Source: JACQXM01 sp964569425
Lineage (GTDB): Bacteria > Planctomycetota > Phycisphaerae > UBA1845
NCBI GenBank assembly: GCA_964569425.1
Contig: CAZMVD010000097.1
Span: forward strand, 1 to 15,961
Reading direction: 5' to 3'
Length of the DNA stretch: 15,961 nt
The notes beneath the pieces are model-generated. The model did no database searches. It saw only the letters and a program-made list of their open reading frames with translations, and was not told the origin of the DNA. Shown in pieces: positions 1-6,188 of this stretch (the stretch's first letter is position 1; every line of letters starts with the position of its first letter). The position numbers and the translations under genes are program-made.

Positions 1-87
1 GTGTCCACGGGTTACGCGGCGGGCGGCGTGGCCGCCGCGCCGCTGCACCCGCGGCAACAGTCCGCCGCCCCGCTGGGGCGGGAATCA

Positions 88-111
88 CCGGTTGGGGAAC
101 CGGTGCCACAC
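88..111. repeat. Small intergenic hairpin, copy 1
   Basis: The stem ACCGGTT/AACCGGT (88-94 with 99-105) closes a GGGG loop and is followed by GCCACA. The same layout recurs at 121-144, 333-355 and 5893-5915, with paired base changes in the stem. Confidence 0.7.
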
Positions 112-120
112 GGGGAAGTG

Positions 121-144
121 ACCGGCTGGAAAGCCGGTGCCACA
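121..144. repeat. Small intergenic hairpin, copy 2
   Basis: The stem ACCGGCT/AGCCGGT closes a GGAA loop and is followed by GCCACA. Compared with copy 1, one base pair changes from T-A to C-G on both sides of the stem, so the fold is kept. It flows directly into the 18-nt tandem array. Confidence 0.7.
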
Positions 145-256
145 GCGCTTGCCGGTCTCTCAGCGCAAGCCGGTGCCGAAGCGCCTGCCGGTGCCGCTGC
201 GCATGCCGGAGCCGCAGCGTGTGTCGGTGCCACGGCGCGTGCCGAGGTCCGCGTCC
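131..256. repeat. Degenerate 18-nt tandem repeat, seven units
   Basis: Seven consecutive 18-nt units start at 131, 149, 167, 185, 203, 221 and 239. The consensus is roughly NTGCCGGTGCCRCAGCGC, and the last unit is the most diverged. Because 18 is a multiple of three, every frame through it stays open and gives a six-residue Ala/Gly repeat, which explains the spurious open frames here. The first unit overlaps the 3' half of the hairpin at 121-138, so the array may have grown out of that element. There are no unique spacers, so it is not a CRISPR array. Confidence 0.8.
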
Positions 257-286
257 ATGGACAGTTGGAGCCGATCCTAAGAAACT

Positions 287-315
287 AGGACAAGGGCGCC
301 CGCGCGGGCTGTCCT
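287..315. repeat. Imperfect inverted repeat in the left gene-poor region
   Basis: AGGACA (287-292) pairs with TGTCCT (310-315). Inside it, GCCC (298-301) pairs with GGGC (306-309), leaving a five-base bulge on the 5' side. No T-tract follows on either strand, so it is not a standard terminator. Its function is unknown. Confidence 0.5.
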
Positions 316-332
316 TGATGCTGGGTCGGATG

Positions 333-355
333 ACCGGTTGGAAAACCGGTCCCAC
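333..355. repeat. Small intergenic hairpin, copy 3
   Basis: The stem ACCGGTT/AACCGGT closes a GGAA loop (333-350) and is followed by CCCAC. It has the stem of copy 1 and the loop of copy 2. Confidence 0.7.
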
Positions 356-405
356 GGCGCGGCCGGAGGGGCCGCAGCAGGATTCTGGGGCCGAGTCGAC
401 CGGCC

Positions 406-447
406 GCGAATGGCGAATGACGAATCAAGAATGGCGAATGGGCAATC
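406..447. repeat. 7-nt tandem repeat, six units (GCGAATG type)
   Basis: Six back-to-back heptamers read GCGAATG, GCGAATG, ACGAATC, AAGAATG, GCGAATG and GGCAATC. A 7-nt period shifts frame at every unit, so it cannot be a protein repeat. Any open frame across it is accidental and gives Met-Thr-Asn-like or Ile-Arg-His-Ser-like peptides depending on strand. I recall similar GAATGAC-type arrays between genes in other planctomycetes; that is memory and not checked here. Confidence 0.75.
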
Positions 448-536
448 GGAACCTCGATGGAACCGGCGAATCGGAATCGTCGCGGGAAGATTTGCGCCGC
501 CTGCAAAGAATCCTGACGTTAGAAGTACAATGGGGG

Positions 537-554
537 AAGCCCGCGGCCGGGCTT
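537..554 (+). other. Hairpin upstream of the E1 gene
   Basis: AAGCCCG (537-543) pairs perfectly with CGGGCTT (548-554) around a CGGC loop. GATTTT follows, so it could act as a weak terminator for something to the left. It could also form the 5' leader hairpin of the E1 message, whose start codon is 40 bases downstream. The sequence does not decide between these. Confidence 0.45.
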
Positions 555-593
555 GATTTTGAATAAAGCGCCGAGCGGCGCGGGGAAAAGACC

Positions 594-2954
594 TTGGGCC
601 ATTCCATGGTGGACACGGCGGGCATCAGGCACAGCGGCGGGCGGAACTTCAACCGCGCGCAGGTGGTGGATGAGAACTTCGTGGCGCTGGCGAAGGGATG
701 GCCGCGGGGGTCGGCCAGCGCCCTGCGGCGCGGCCGGGACGAGCCGATTCAGCCGGGCGAACCGCTGACCTGCGGCGATGCGGTGGAGCTGTTCGAATCG
801 CAGATCGTGGCGCGGCACCAGGATATCGAATCGCGGGCGATGCGGGCGCGGAACGAGGGGTTCTACACCATCGGCAGCGCCGGGCACGAGGGCAACGCGG
901 TGGTCGGGCGGCTGACGCGGCACACCGACCTGGCGTTTCTGCATTATCGCTCCGGGGCGTTCATGGCCGAGCGGGCGCGACAAGTGCCGGGTTGCGACTT
1001 TGTGCGCGACACGATGTTGAGCTTTGCGGCCAGCCGCGAGGACCCCATTTCAGGCGGACGGCACAAGGTGTGGGGCAGCGTGGCGCTATCGGTGCCGCCG
1101 CAGACCAGCACGATTGCGAGCCATTTGCCCAAAGCGGTGGGCGCGGCGTTGACGCTGCGGCGCGCGCACCGGCTGGGGGTGGATGCGACGCGGCCGGCGG
1201 ACAGCATCGTGGCGTGTTCGTTCGGGGATGCCTCGGCCAATCACGCGGCGGCGCAGACGGCGTTCAACGCGGCGGGATGGGCGGCGCACCAGCGGATTCC
1301 GGTGCCCATTCTGTTCGTGTGCGAGGACAACGGCATCGGCATCAGCGTGCCGACGCCGGGGGGGTGGATCGCCACGTCGTTTTCGCAGCGGCCGGGGCTG
1401 GCCTATTTCCAGGGGGACGGGCTGAACCTGGTGGAGGCGTATCGCGCGGCGCGTGAGGCGGTGGCGCACTGCCGGCGGCACCAGTGCCCGGTGTTTCTGC
1501 ACTTGTCGGTGGTGCGCATGCTGGCGCACGCGGGCAGCGACGTGGAGACGGAGTATCACACCTGGGAGCAGATCGAGGCGAACGAGGCGCGCGATCCGCT
1601 GCTGGCGACGGCGCGGCTGCTGCTGGCGGAACAGGTGATGACGCCGGAGGAAGTGCTCGGGATGTACGAAGGGGTGCGTGCGCGGGTGAGGGCGGCCAGC
1701 GCCGCGGCGGCGAAAACGGCGAAGCTGAGCAGCGCGGCGGAAATCATGGCGCCGCTGGCACCCTATTCGCCGCGGGCGGTGGAGGCGGAGGCACGGCGCG
1801 CGCCGGATTCGGCGGAGCGGTTGCGGGTGTTCGGCGGCGAGAGCCACCTGCCGGAGCACGGCGCGCCGCGGCACATGGCGGCGCTCATCAACCAGGGGCT
1901 GCACGATCTGCTGATCAAGTATCCGGAGGCGATGCTGTTCGGGGAGGACGTGGCGAAAAAGGGGGGCGTGTACCACGTGACCACGGGGCTGTCGGCGAAG
2001 TTCGGCGTGGGGCGGGTGTTCAACACGCTGCTGGATGAGACGACGATTCTGGGCACCGCGCTCGGCGCGGGGCACGTGGGGCTGCTGCCGCTGCCCGAGA
2101 TTCAATACCTGGCGTATTACCACAACGCGGAGGATCAGGTTCGCGGCGAGGCGTGTTCCTTGCAGTTTTTCTCGAAGGACCAGTTTCGCAATCCGATGGT
2201 GATGCGCATCGCGGGGTGGGCGTACCAGAAGGGGTTCGGCGGGCACTTTCACAACGACAACAGCATTGCGGCGCTGCGCGACGTGCCGGGGTTGATTGTC
2301 GCGACGCCGGCGCGCGGCGACGACGCGGTGCGCATGTTGCGCACCTGCCTGGCACTGGCCAAAGTGGATGGTCGGGTGGTGGCGTTCATCGAGCCGATCG
2401 CGCTGTACATGACCAAGGACCTGCATAAACCGAAGGACCAGGGCTGGTCGTTTGCGTACCCGAAGGCGGATGACGTAATCACGCTTGGTGAGGGGATGGT
2501 GTACGGCGCGGAGGCGCGGGATCTGACGATTCTGACATTCGCCAACGGCGTGTTCATGTCGCTGCGGGCGCAGAAGGCGCTGCGCGAGCTGCACGGCGTG
2601 GCCGCACGAGTGGTGGACCTGCGCTGGCTCAATCCGCTGAACGAGCCGTTCATCGTGGAGCAGGCGCTGGCGACGGGGCGGGTGCTGGTGGTGGATGAAG
2701 GGCGGCGGACGGGCGGCGTGGGGGAGGCGATTCTGGCGGTGCTGATGGAGGAGTGCGGTGAACGGGTGCAGGCGCTGCGCGTCAACTCGCTGGATACGTA
2801 CATTCCGCTGGGGCCGGCGGCGGACTGTGTGCTGGTGCAGGAGGCGGACATTGTCGATCGCGCACTGCAACTGGCCGGCGCACACAAGGCGCACGCGAAG
2901 CGCGACGGGCGCAGCAGGCCGCGCTCCGGAGGGCGCCAGTCTCCCAGCCGTTGA
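594..2954 (+). CDS. Fused E1 alpha/beta subunit of a 2-oxoacid dehydrogenase complex (thiamine diphosphate)
   Basis: This enzyme should decarboxylate a 2-oxoacid with thiamine diphosphate and pass the acyl group to the lipoyl arm of an E2 partner in the cytoplasm. Residues about 60-390 are the E1 alpha half: a YRSG motif near 118 and a cofactor motif running from GDA (211-213) to EDN (244-246). The usual GDG third Gly is Ala. Residues about 420-760 are the E1 beta half: FGEDVAKKGGVYHVT near 449, DETTILGTALGAG with the conserved Glu482, and HFHNDNS at 551-557 where many relatives have HSQS. E1 alpha and beta are usually two genes of about 330-400 residues each, so 786 residues fits a clean fusion. 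The last 25 residues are a basic tail. Substrate (branched-chain oxoacids or pyruvate) cannot be decided. The TTG at 594 has GGGGA seven bases upstream; the ATG at 606 is the alternative. No E2 or E3 gene is nearby. The gene ends 15 bp from the convergent hydrolase. Confidence 0.9.
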   Translation: MGHSMVDTAGIRHSGGRNFNRAQVVDENFVALAKGWPRGSASALRRGRDEPIQPGEPLTCGDAVELFESQIVARHQDIESRAMRARNEGFYTIGSAGHEGNAVVGRLTRHTDLAFLHYRSGAFMAERARQVPGCDFVRDTMLSFAASREDPISGGRHKVWGSVALSVPPQTSTIASHLPKAVGAALTLRRAHRLGVDATRPADSIVACSFGDASANHAAAQTAFNAAGWAAHQRIPVPILFVCEDNGIGISVPTPGGWIATSFSQRPGLAYFQGDGLNLVEAYRAAREAVAHCRRHQCPVFLHLSVVRMLAHAGSDVETEYHTWEQIEANEARDPLLATARLLLAEQVMTPEEVLGMYEGVRARVRAASAAAAKTAKLSSAAEIMAPLAPYSPRAVEAEARRAPDSAERLRVFGGESHLPEHGAPRHMAALINQGLHDLLIKYPEAMLFGEDVAKKGGVYHVTTGLSAKFGVGRVFNTLLDETTILGTALGAGHVGLLPLPEIQYLAYYHNAEDQVRGEACSLQFFSKDQFRNPMVMRIAGWAYQKGFGGHFHNDNSIAALRDVPGLIVATPARGDDAVRMLRTCLALAKVDGRVVAFIEPIALYMTKDLHKPKDQGWSFAYPKADDVITLGEGMVYGAEARDLTILTFANGVFMSLRAQKALRELHGVAARVVDLRWLNPLNEPFIVEQALATGRVLVVDEGRRTGGVGEAILAVLMEECGERVQALRVNSLDTYIPLGPAADCVLVQEADIVDRALQLAGAHKAHAKRDGRSRPRSGGRQSPSR

Positions 2955-2969
2955 AGGAATCGCTCTGGA

Positions 2970-3902
2970 TTATCTGGAGACCCGCGCGAGAAATTCCCGC
3001 AGCGCGACGGCGAAGGCGTCGGGCTGTTCTTCCATGGGCAGGTGGCCCGCCTGCTCAATCACAACCCATTCGGCGTGGCGAAGTTTGCGTGACAGTTCTT
3101 GACCCGTGCGCAGGGGAACCACGGAATCGTGCCGGCCCCAGATGATCAGCGCCGGCATGTCGAGGGCCGCGAAGTCTTCGTCGGACAAAGCGCGGTTGCG
3201 CGCCGCGATCAGTCCGTGAAAGGCATTGCGGAAACCGGCGATGCGCAGCCGGCGCAGGTATTGATCGATCATCTCTGGTGTAACGATGGCGTCCACATGG
3301 ACGACGGAGCGCAGGGCATCGCCGATGGCGCGGGGGGTGAGCGCGAAGTTCTCGGTGTACCCAAGGACCAGCGGCGCGAAGAGGCGGATCCAGGTTTGTC
3401 CGGGCGGGGCTCCGCCGGGCGGCGCGGCATCGACCAGAACCAGCGAACGGACGCGTTGCGGGTGCGCCCGCGCGAGCGAGAGGACCACGCCGCCGCCGTA
3501 GGAATGACCCACGAAGTGAGCGCGGTCGATGTGCAGGTGATCCAGAAGGCGAAGAACCAGTTCGACCTGACCGGCGAGGGAATAATTTTGCGCGGCGCGC
3601 GGGCGCTGGGTGTAGCCGAAGCCGTTGAGATCGACGGCCAGCAGATCGAGGGATTCCTGCAATCGTGGAAATATCTCGCGCCAGGAATAGGTGGAGCCGC
3701 CGAATCCGTGAATGAGGACGACGTTTTCGCCGGCGCCGCGGCGTTCGAAATGGACCCATTGGTCGTCGAGGAGCGCGAGCTGTTCCGGGGGCAGGGCGGC
3801 GCGCACGGATTCGTAGGAAGGAAAGCGCGCACAGCCCGCCCCACAGGCCAGAACGAGCCCCAAGGCGAGCGCGCGGAATGCGCGCACGCGCAGGGACCAC
3901 AC
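2970..3902 (-). CDS. Alpha/beta hydrolase with lipoprotein-like signal
   Basis: A 310-residue alpha/beta-hydrolase-fold protein. The strand before the oxyanion hole reads VVLIHGFGG (61-69). The nucleophile elbow is GHSYGG with Ser134, the acid is probably Asp259 in WGRHDSVVP, and the base is His287 in AGHLPMEEQP. This complete triad suggests an ester or similar hydrolase of the epoxide hydrolase/C-C hydrolase superfamily; the substrate is unknown. The GTG start at 3902 gives a basic start, then a hydrophobic run ending in LVLACGAGC. Cys20 (VLAC) or Cys24 could be the lipidated residue, which would place it on the outer face of a membrane. The frame stays open further upstream, but that part overlaps the zinc-ribbon gene in another frame and is compositionally odd, so I reject the longer form. 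It lies 70 bp downstream of the zinc-ribbon gene and may share its transcript. Confidence 0.85.
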   Translation of the reverse strand: MWSLRVRAFRALALGLVLACGAGCARFPSYESVRAALPPEQLALLDDQWVHFERRGAGENVVLIHGFGGSTYSWREIFPRLQESLDLLAVDLNGFGYTQRPRAAQNYSLAGQVELVLRLLDHLHIDRAHFVGHSYGGGVVLSLARAHPQRVRSLVLVDAAPPGGAPPGQTWIRLFAPLVLGYTENFALTPRAIGDALRSVVHVDAIVTPEMIDQYLRRLRIAGFRNAFHGLIAARNRALSDEDFAALDMPALIIWGRHDSVVPLRTGQELSRKLRHAEWVVIEQAGHLPMEEQPDAFAVALREFLARVSR

Positions 3903-3972
3903 GATTGTGGATGGGTCTGCGGGAATCACCGGGGGCAAAGCGCCGCGCGTCCGCCGGACGCGAGGCGGCGCG

Positions 3973-4302
3973 CTACCGGCGATGCGACTGGAAGCAGTCC
4001 CGGCAGTAGACCGGGCGCGAGCCAGTGGGTTTGAACGGCACGCGAGTTGGTTTGCCGCATTCGGCACAGACCACCTCGTGCATTTCACGCGTTCCCCCCA
4101 TGCCGCCGCCCGAGGACGAACGAGAATAGGAGCGGGAGCCGCCGCCGCCGTCGCCGGATTGTTTGCGGCGTTCCCGGCAATTGGGGCAGCGCTTGGGCTC
4201 GTTGGTGAAGCCCCGCTCCGCGTAGCGCTGCTGGTCCGTGGCCGAATGCACGAACTCCGCGCCGCAATCGGCGCATACAATGTTCTTGTCCTCGAAACTC
4301 AT
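3973..4302 (-). CDS. Small protein with zf-trcl zinc ribbon and CxxC-x17-CxxC domain
   Basis: A 109-residue protein with two zinc-binding modules. The N-terminal one has Cys10/Cys13 and Cys39/Cys42, with the AERGFTNEPKRCPNC pattern of the probable zinc-ribbon family (zf-trcl, Pfam PF13451). A Gly/Ser-rich linker (about 50-70) leads to a second module with Cys79/Cys82, exactly 17 residues, then Cys100/Cys103. That matches the family named after its CxxC-x17-CxxC spacing. No enzymatic role is known to me; nucleic-acid or protein binding is a guess. The ATG at 4302 begins the conserved region at once. Its Shine-Dalgarno is weak (GAGAG, more than ten bases upstream). Frame-compatible codons further upstream run through non-conserved sequence. 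A promoter-like site lies at 4432-4460. Confidence 0.85.
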   Translation of the reverse strand: MSFEDKNIVCADCGAEFVHSATDQQRYAERGFTNEPKRCPNCRERRKQSGDGGGGSRSYSRSSSGGGMGGTREMHEVVCAECGKPTRVPFKPTGSRPVYCRDCFQSHRR

Positions 4303-4658
4303 GGGGAATAGCTCTCTCGGCGTGAACGCATGGAACGTGCTGGAGGGAGTCCGATGGCCCCGCGGCCAAGATTGCTCCGGAAAGGAGGCTCCTGAGGCAG
4401 TTCGGCGATCAAGCCCATATACCAGTGTTCCATCACAACCGACGACCGGAATCTTGTCAAGACACGATCGAAACGGGTCGTTGTGCCCCTGTTTCTCCGG
4501 CGCCCTGGGTGGACAGACCCTTCGCGGCAAGCGCCGACCGCCCGTCCAAAGCGCTTTCCGTGAAGCGGGAGCTTCGACGTGTTCCTGTTTGTGTCAGTCG
4601 CCCGCAGCCACGCTGACCGAGACGTGCTGTGGGTGTTCAAATCCGGCGCGACCGGGCG
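4303..4658. other. Intergenic region between the C2H2 gene and the zinc-ribbon gene
   Basis: These 356 bases have no supportable gene; open frames on both strands lack domain-like sequence. On the minus strand they hold a sigma70-like promoter (4432-4460) and a predicted leader of about 120 nt for the zinc-ribbon gene. The leader contains a small GGAGGCTCC palindrome near 4384. I see no clear terminator after the C2H2 gene. Confidence 0.5.
4432..4460 (-). promoter_or_regulatory. Predicted sigma70-type promoter for the zinc-ribbon gene
   Basis: On the minus strand a perfect TTGACA (4460-4455) is followed after 17 bases by TGTGAT (4437-4432), which matches four of six bases of the -10 consensus. 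Transcription would start near 4425 and give a leader of about 120 nt. Confidence 0.5.
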
Positions 4659-5231
4659 CTAGATCGAGTAGCGGCCGTAACCCTTTCGCTTGATCCCCGT
4701 CAGTTTCGGAATGGCGTTGCTGACGGCTTTGGTCAGGTCGCTGGCTTTGGTTTTGTAGCCGGCGCGTTTGACCGCTTCGGCGATTTCTTTGGGGCTCATG
4801 GCGGCGCCGGTTGCCTTGAGCACTTTGGCCATCATGTCCCGGAGGGAACCTTCGCGGCCGACTCCGCGAACGCGCGGGCGCCCCGGTCCGCGTCGCACGG
4901 CAGGTCGGACGACGGCGGCGCTTGTGCTTTGGCGGCCCAGGGTGGCCATGGCATCGGCCAGCACCATCATTTCCTGCGCCAGTGCCTGTTGGCGCTCCTG
5001 CAACTGGGCGTGGTAGGACTGCATGACATTCAAGACGTGCGACGCGCCATTGGCAGAGCCGAGCACGTAACCCGGCACACTGATCTGCCGGTTCTTGCTA
5101 CCCTTGGGACGACCGCGCTTGCCGGTGCCCTTTTTTTTCATTCCGTGTGATGCGCTCATGTGCCGTGCGAGATGGGCCGGCATGGTAAACGTGCGATTAC
5201 ATCGTGTGCACTTCAAAGATCCCCTGGCCAT
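4659..5231 (-). CDS. C2H2 zinc-finger protein with AT-hook-like motifs and C-terminal winged-helix-like domain
   Basis: A 190-residue protein that looks built to bind DNA. It begins with a C2H2 finger: Cys8, Cys11, His24, His29 (C-x2-C-x12-H-x4-H). Two AT-hook-like cores follow, KRGRPKG (38-44) and RGPGRPR (114-120), separated by a Gln/Ala/Leu-rich stretch (about 68-98) that may form a coiled coil. Residues about 129-190 read SLRDMMAKVLK, then MSPKEIAEAVKRAGYKT, ending KGYGRYSI. This resembles the winged-helix HARE-HTH type of domain (a visual match only). The ATG at 5231 is set by a strong GGAG Shine-Dalgarno with seven-base spacing (AAAGGAG). The frame stays open upstream of this, without conserved sequence. 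The role is unknown; it could be a nucleoid-associated protein or a regulator. C2H2 fingers are uncommon in bacteria apart from Ros/MucR, which this is not, though I recall similar short proteins in planctomycetes. Confidence 0.8.
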   Translation of the reverse strand: MARGSLKCTRCNRTFTMPAHLARHMSASHGMKKKGTGKRGRPKGSKNRQISVPGYVLGSANGASHVLNVMQSYHAQLQERQQALAQEMMVLADAMATLGRQSTSAAVVRPAVRRGPGRPRVRGVGREGSLRDMMAKVLKATGAAMSPKEIAEAVKRAGYKTKASDLTKAVSNAIPKLTGIKRKGYGRYSI

Positions 5232-5281
5232 CGGCAAACTCCTTTCGTTAATTGTGATTCTCCCATACGCCAGAAGACCGA

Positions 5282-5310
5282 ACCATACGCCGGGATCATC
5301 CACTTCGCAA
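5282..5310 (-). promoter_or_regulatory. Predicted promoter of the C2H2 gene
   Basis: On the minus strand TTGCGA (5310-5305) and TATGGT (5287-5282) are 17 bases apart. Each matches four of six consensus bases. Transcription would start near 5275, about 44 bases before the ATG at 5231. The -35 lies inside the palindrome at 5300-5314. Confidence 0.4.
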
Positions 5311-5314
5311 GTGG
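5300..5314. promoter_or_regulatory. Palindrome over the predicted -35, possible operator
   Basis: CCACTT CGC AAGTGG is a perfect 6+6 inverted repeat with a three-base centre. A second half-site (AAGTGGGA) occurs at about 5359-5366, and GATCATC lies on the left side of both sites. The placement over the -35 suggests a repressor site, perhaps autoregulation by the C2H2 protein. This is inference. Confidence 0.35.
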
Positions 5315-6188
5315 GACCATCCCGCACGAATGACACTCCATGACATCTGTCCGATCATCAAGTGGGAGTGTATCGCTGTTGTTGCATTTCATGCATCGTT
5401 GATGGCGCTGCTCTTGCCGGGTGATTCAAGGGGTGACATGTCTCTCCTCCAATGCTCCACGACGCGCTCGCAGCCAGTCGGGCAACTTGCTTTCCGTTCG
5501 CGTGGGGTGATTGGCAGATCAGGCGCAGGAAGTGCCACAAACGGAATGGGGGGGCTGGTGGAAGTGTGGAATCTACGACTTAAGTACGCAGTCTGACGGG
5601 AGAAAGTAGGCGGCGTGTCGGTGAAGTTATCAGTAGCGGATTGCCAGTTATTGAAAGAGGCGCTCCATCGACCGTCTATCGTCGTACGGTGCCTGCGCGG
5701 GCCATGGGTGGATGATCCCAACTGTCATGGCATGGCACCGAAGTGAAGGCAACGCTGCGCGACGGATGAGGTGCAGACCGGCTGATCGATTATCGGGCCC
5801 GCAAAGGCCGCCGTGGAGATCGTGGAGACTTTCGGCCGGTGGCCATTATGGCTCGTTGGAGAAACCGGGGGACGGGCTTTCCTGCCCGTCGAACCGGCTG
5901 GAAGGCCGGTCTTACAGCGCTCCGGAAGATACTCTCCGCCGGCTGATAAGAGCGTTCTGGACAGGTCAGGGGACTATTTCGTTCCCGGGTGGTCCGCTAG
6001 AAAACCATGGGCCCCGTCTCACCGATAAACACGAATAACTATGCGTTCGGCGGCGCGTCAACGGCGGTCGCCGACGTGTGGTGGACCTGCGCCCGATTGG
6101 CCGTCACCGGCCCGGTGGCCGCTGGATTGCGCGCCGAGGGAAGCGCCACGACCATCGAGGCGAGAAACAGAATTCTTTCAGGTGATTC
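5315..6188. other. Long intergenic region without supportable genes
   Basis: Nearly 900 bases lie between the C2H2 gene promoter and cpaE. Open frames on both strands up to about 110 codons show no domains, no good ribosome-binding site and no third-position GC bias like the neighbouring genes. About 5340-5720 is visibly richer in A and T than the rest of the window. A pair of small hairpins lies at 5871-5910. I found no tRNA, known small RNA or transposase remnant by eye. A decayed gene or an unrecognised non-coding RNA is possible. Confidence 0.5.
5871..5915. repeat. Pair of small intergenic hairpins (copy 4 and an inverted relative)
   Basis: GACGGGC (5871-5877) pairs with GCCCGTC (5884-5890) around TTTCCT. 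Two bases later ACCGGC (5893-5898) pairs with GCCGGT (5905-5910) around TGGAAG, followed by CTTACAG. The second is the same element as at 88, 121 and 333. The first has the loop in reverse complement, so it is probably an inverted copy. Confidence 0.65.

Larger units (their letters stand above)
1..593. other. Repeat-rich stretch without a convincing gene
   Basis: No recognisable protein is encoded here. The open frames are low in complexity (Ala/Gly/Pro-rich) and follow repeat periods rather than domains. The stretch holds an 18-nt degenerate tandem array (131-256), three copies of a small covarying hairpin (88-105, 121-138, 333-350), an imperfect hairpin at 287-315, six 7-nt repeats (406-447) and a hairpin at 537-554 followed by TTTT. 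A -10-like TACAAT lies at 526-531 upstream of the E1 gene, but no convincing -35 sits at the right distance, so I do not call a promoter. The left edge cuts through this region, so a gene further left could end here unseen. Confidence 0.6.

Noticed and set aside
131..256. CRISPR array
   Set aside because: The 18-nt units are contiguous, without spacers, and there is no cas gene.
1..288. 95-codon plus-strand frame at the left edge
   Set aside because: It is made of the 18-nt repeat and flanking low-complexity sequence; no domain and no ribosome-binding site inside the window.
1086..2894. 602-codon minus-strand frame opposite the E1 gene
   Set aside because: It lies antisense to a certain gene. 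Its Arg/His/Pro/Gln-rich product is what GC-rich third positions give on the opposite strand.
3903..4280. N-terminal extension of the alpha/beta hydrolase by 126 codons
   Set aside because: It overlaps the zinc-ribbon gene in another frame and would bury the lipoprotein-type signal inside the protein.
5389..5721. 110-codon minus-strand frame in the long gap
   Set aside because: No domain, no good ribosome-binding site, and composition unlike neighbouring genes.
5712..6038. 108-codon plus-strand frame in the long gap
   Set aside because: It runs through the hairpin pair at 5871-5910, and its sequence is explained by those elements.
6020..6040. ACCGATAAACACGAATAA as a dispersed planctomycete repeat
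   Set aside because: It resembles short intergenic motifs I remember, but a single short copy is not enough to support a call.
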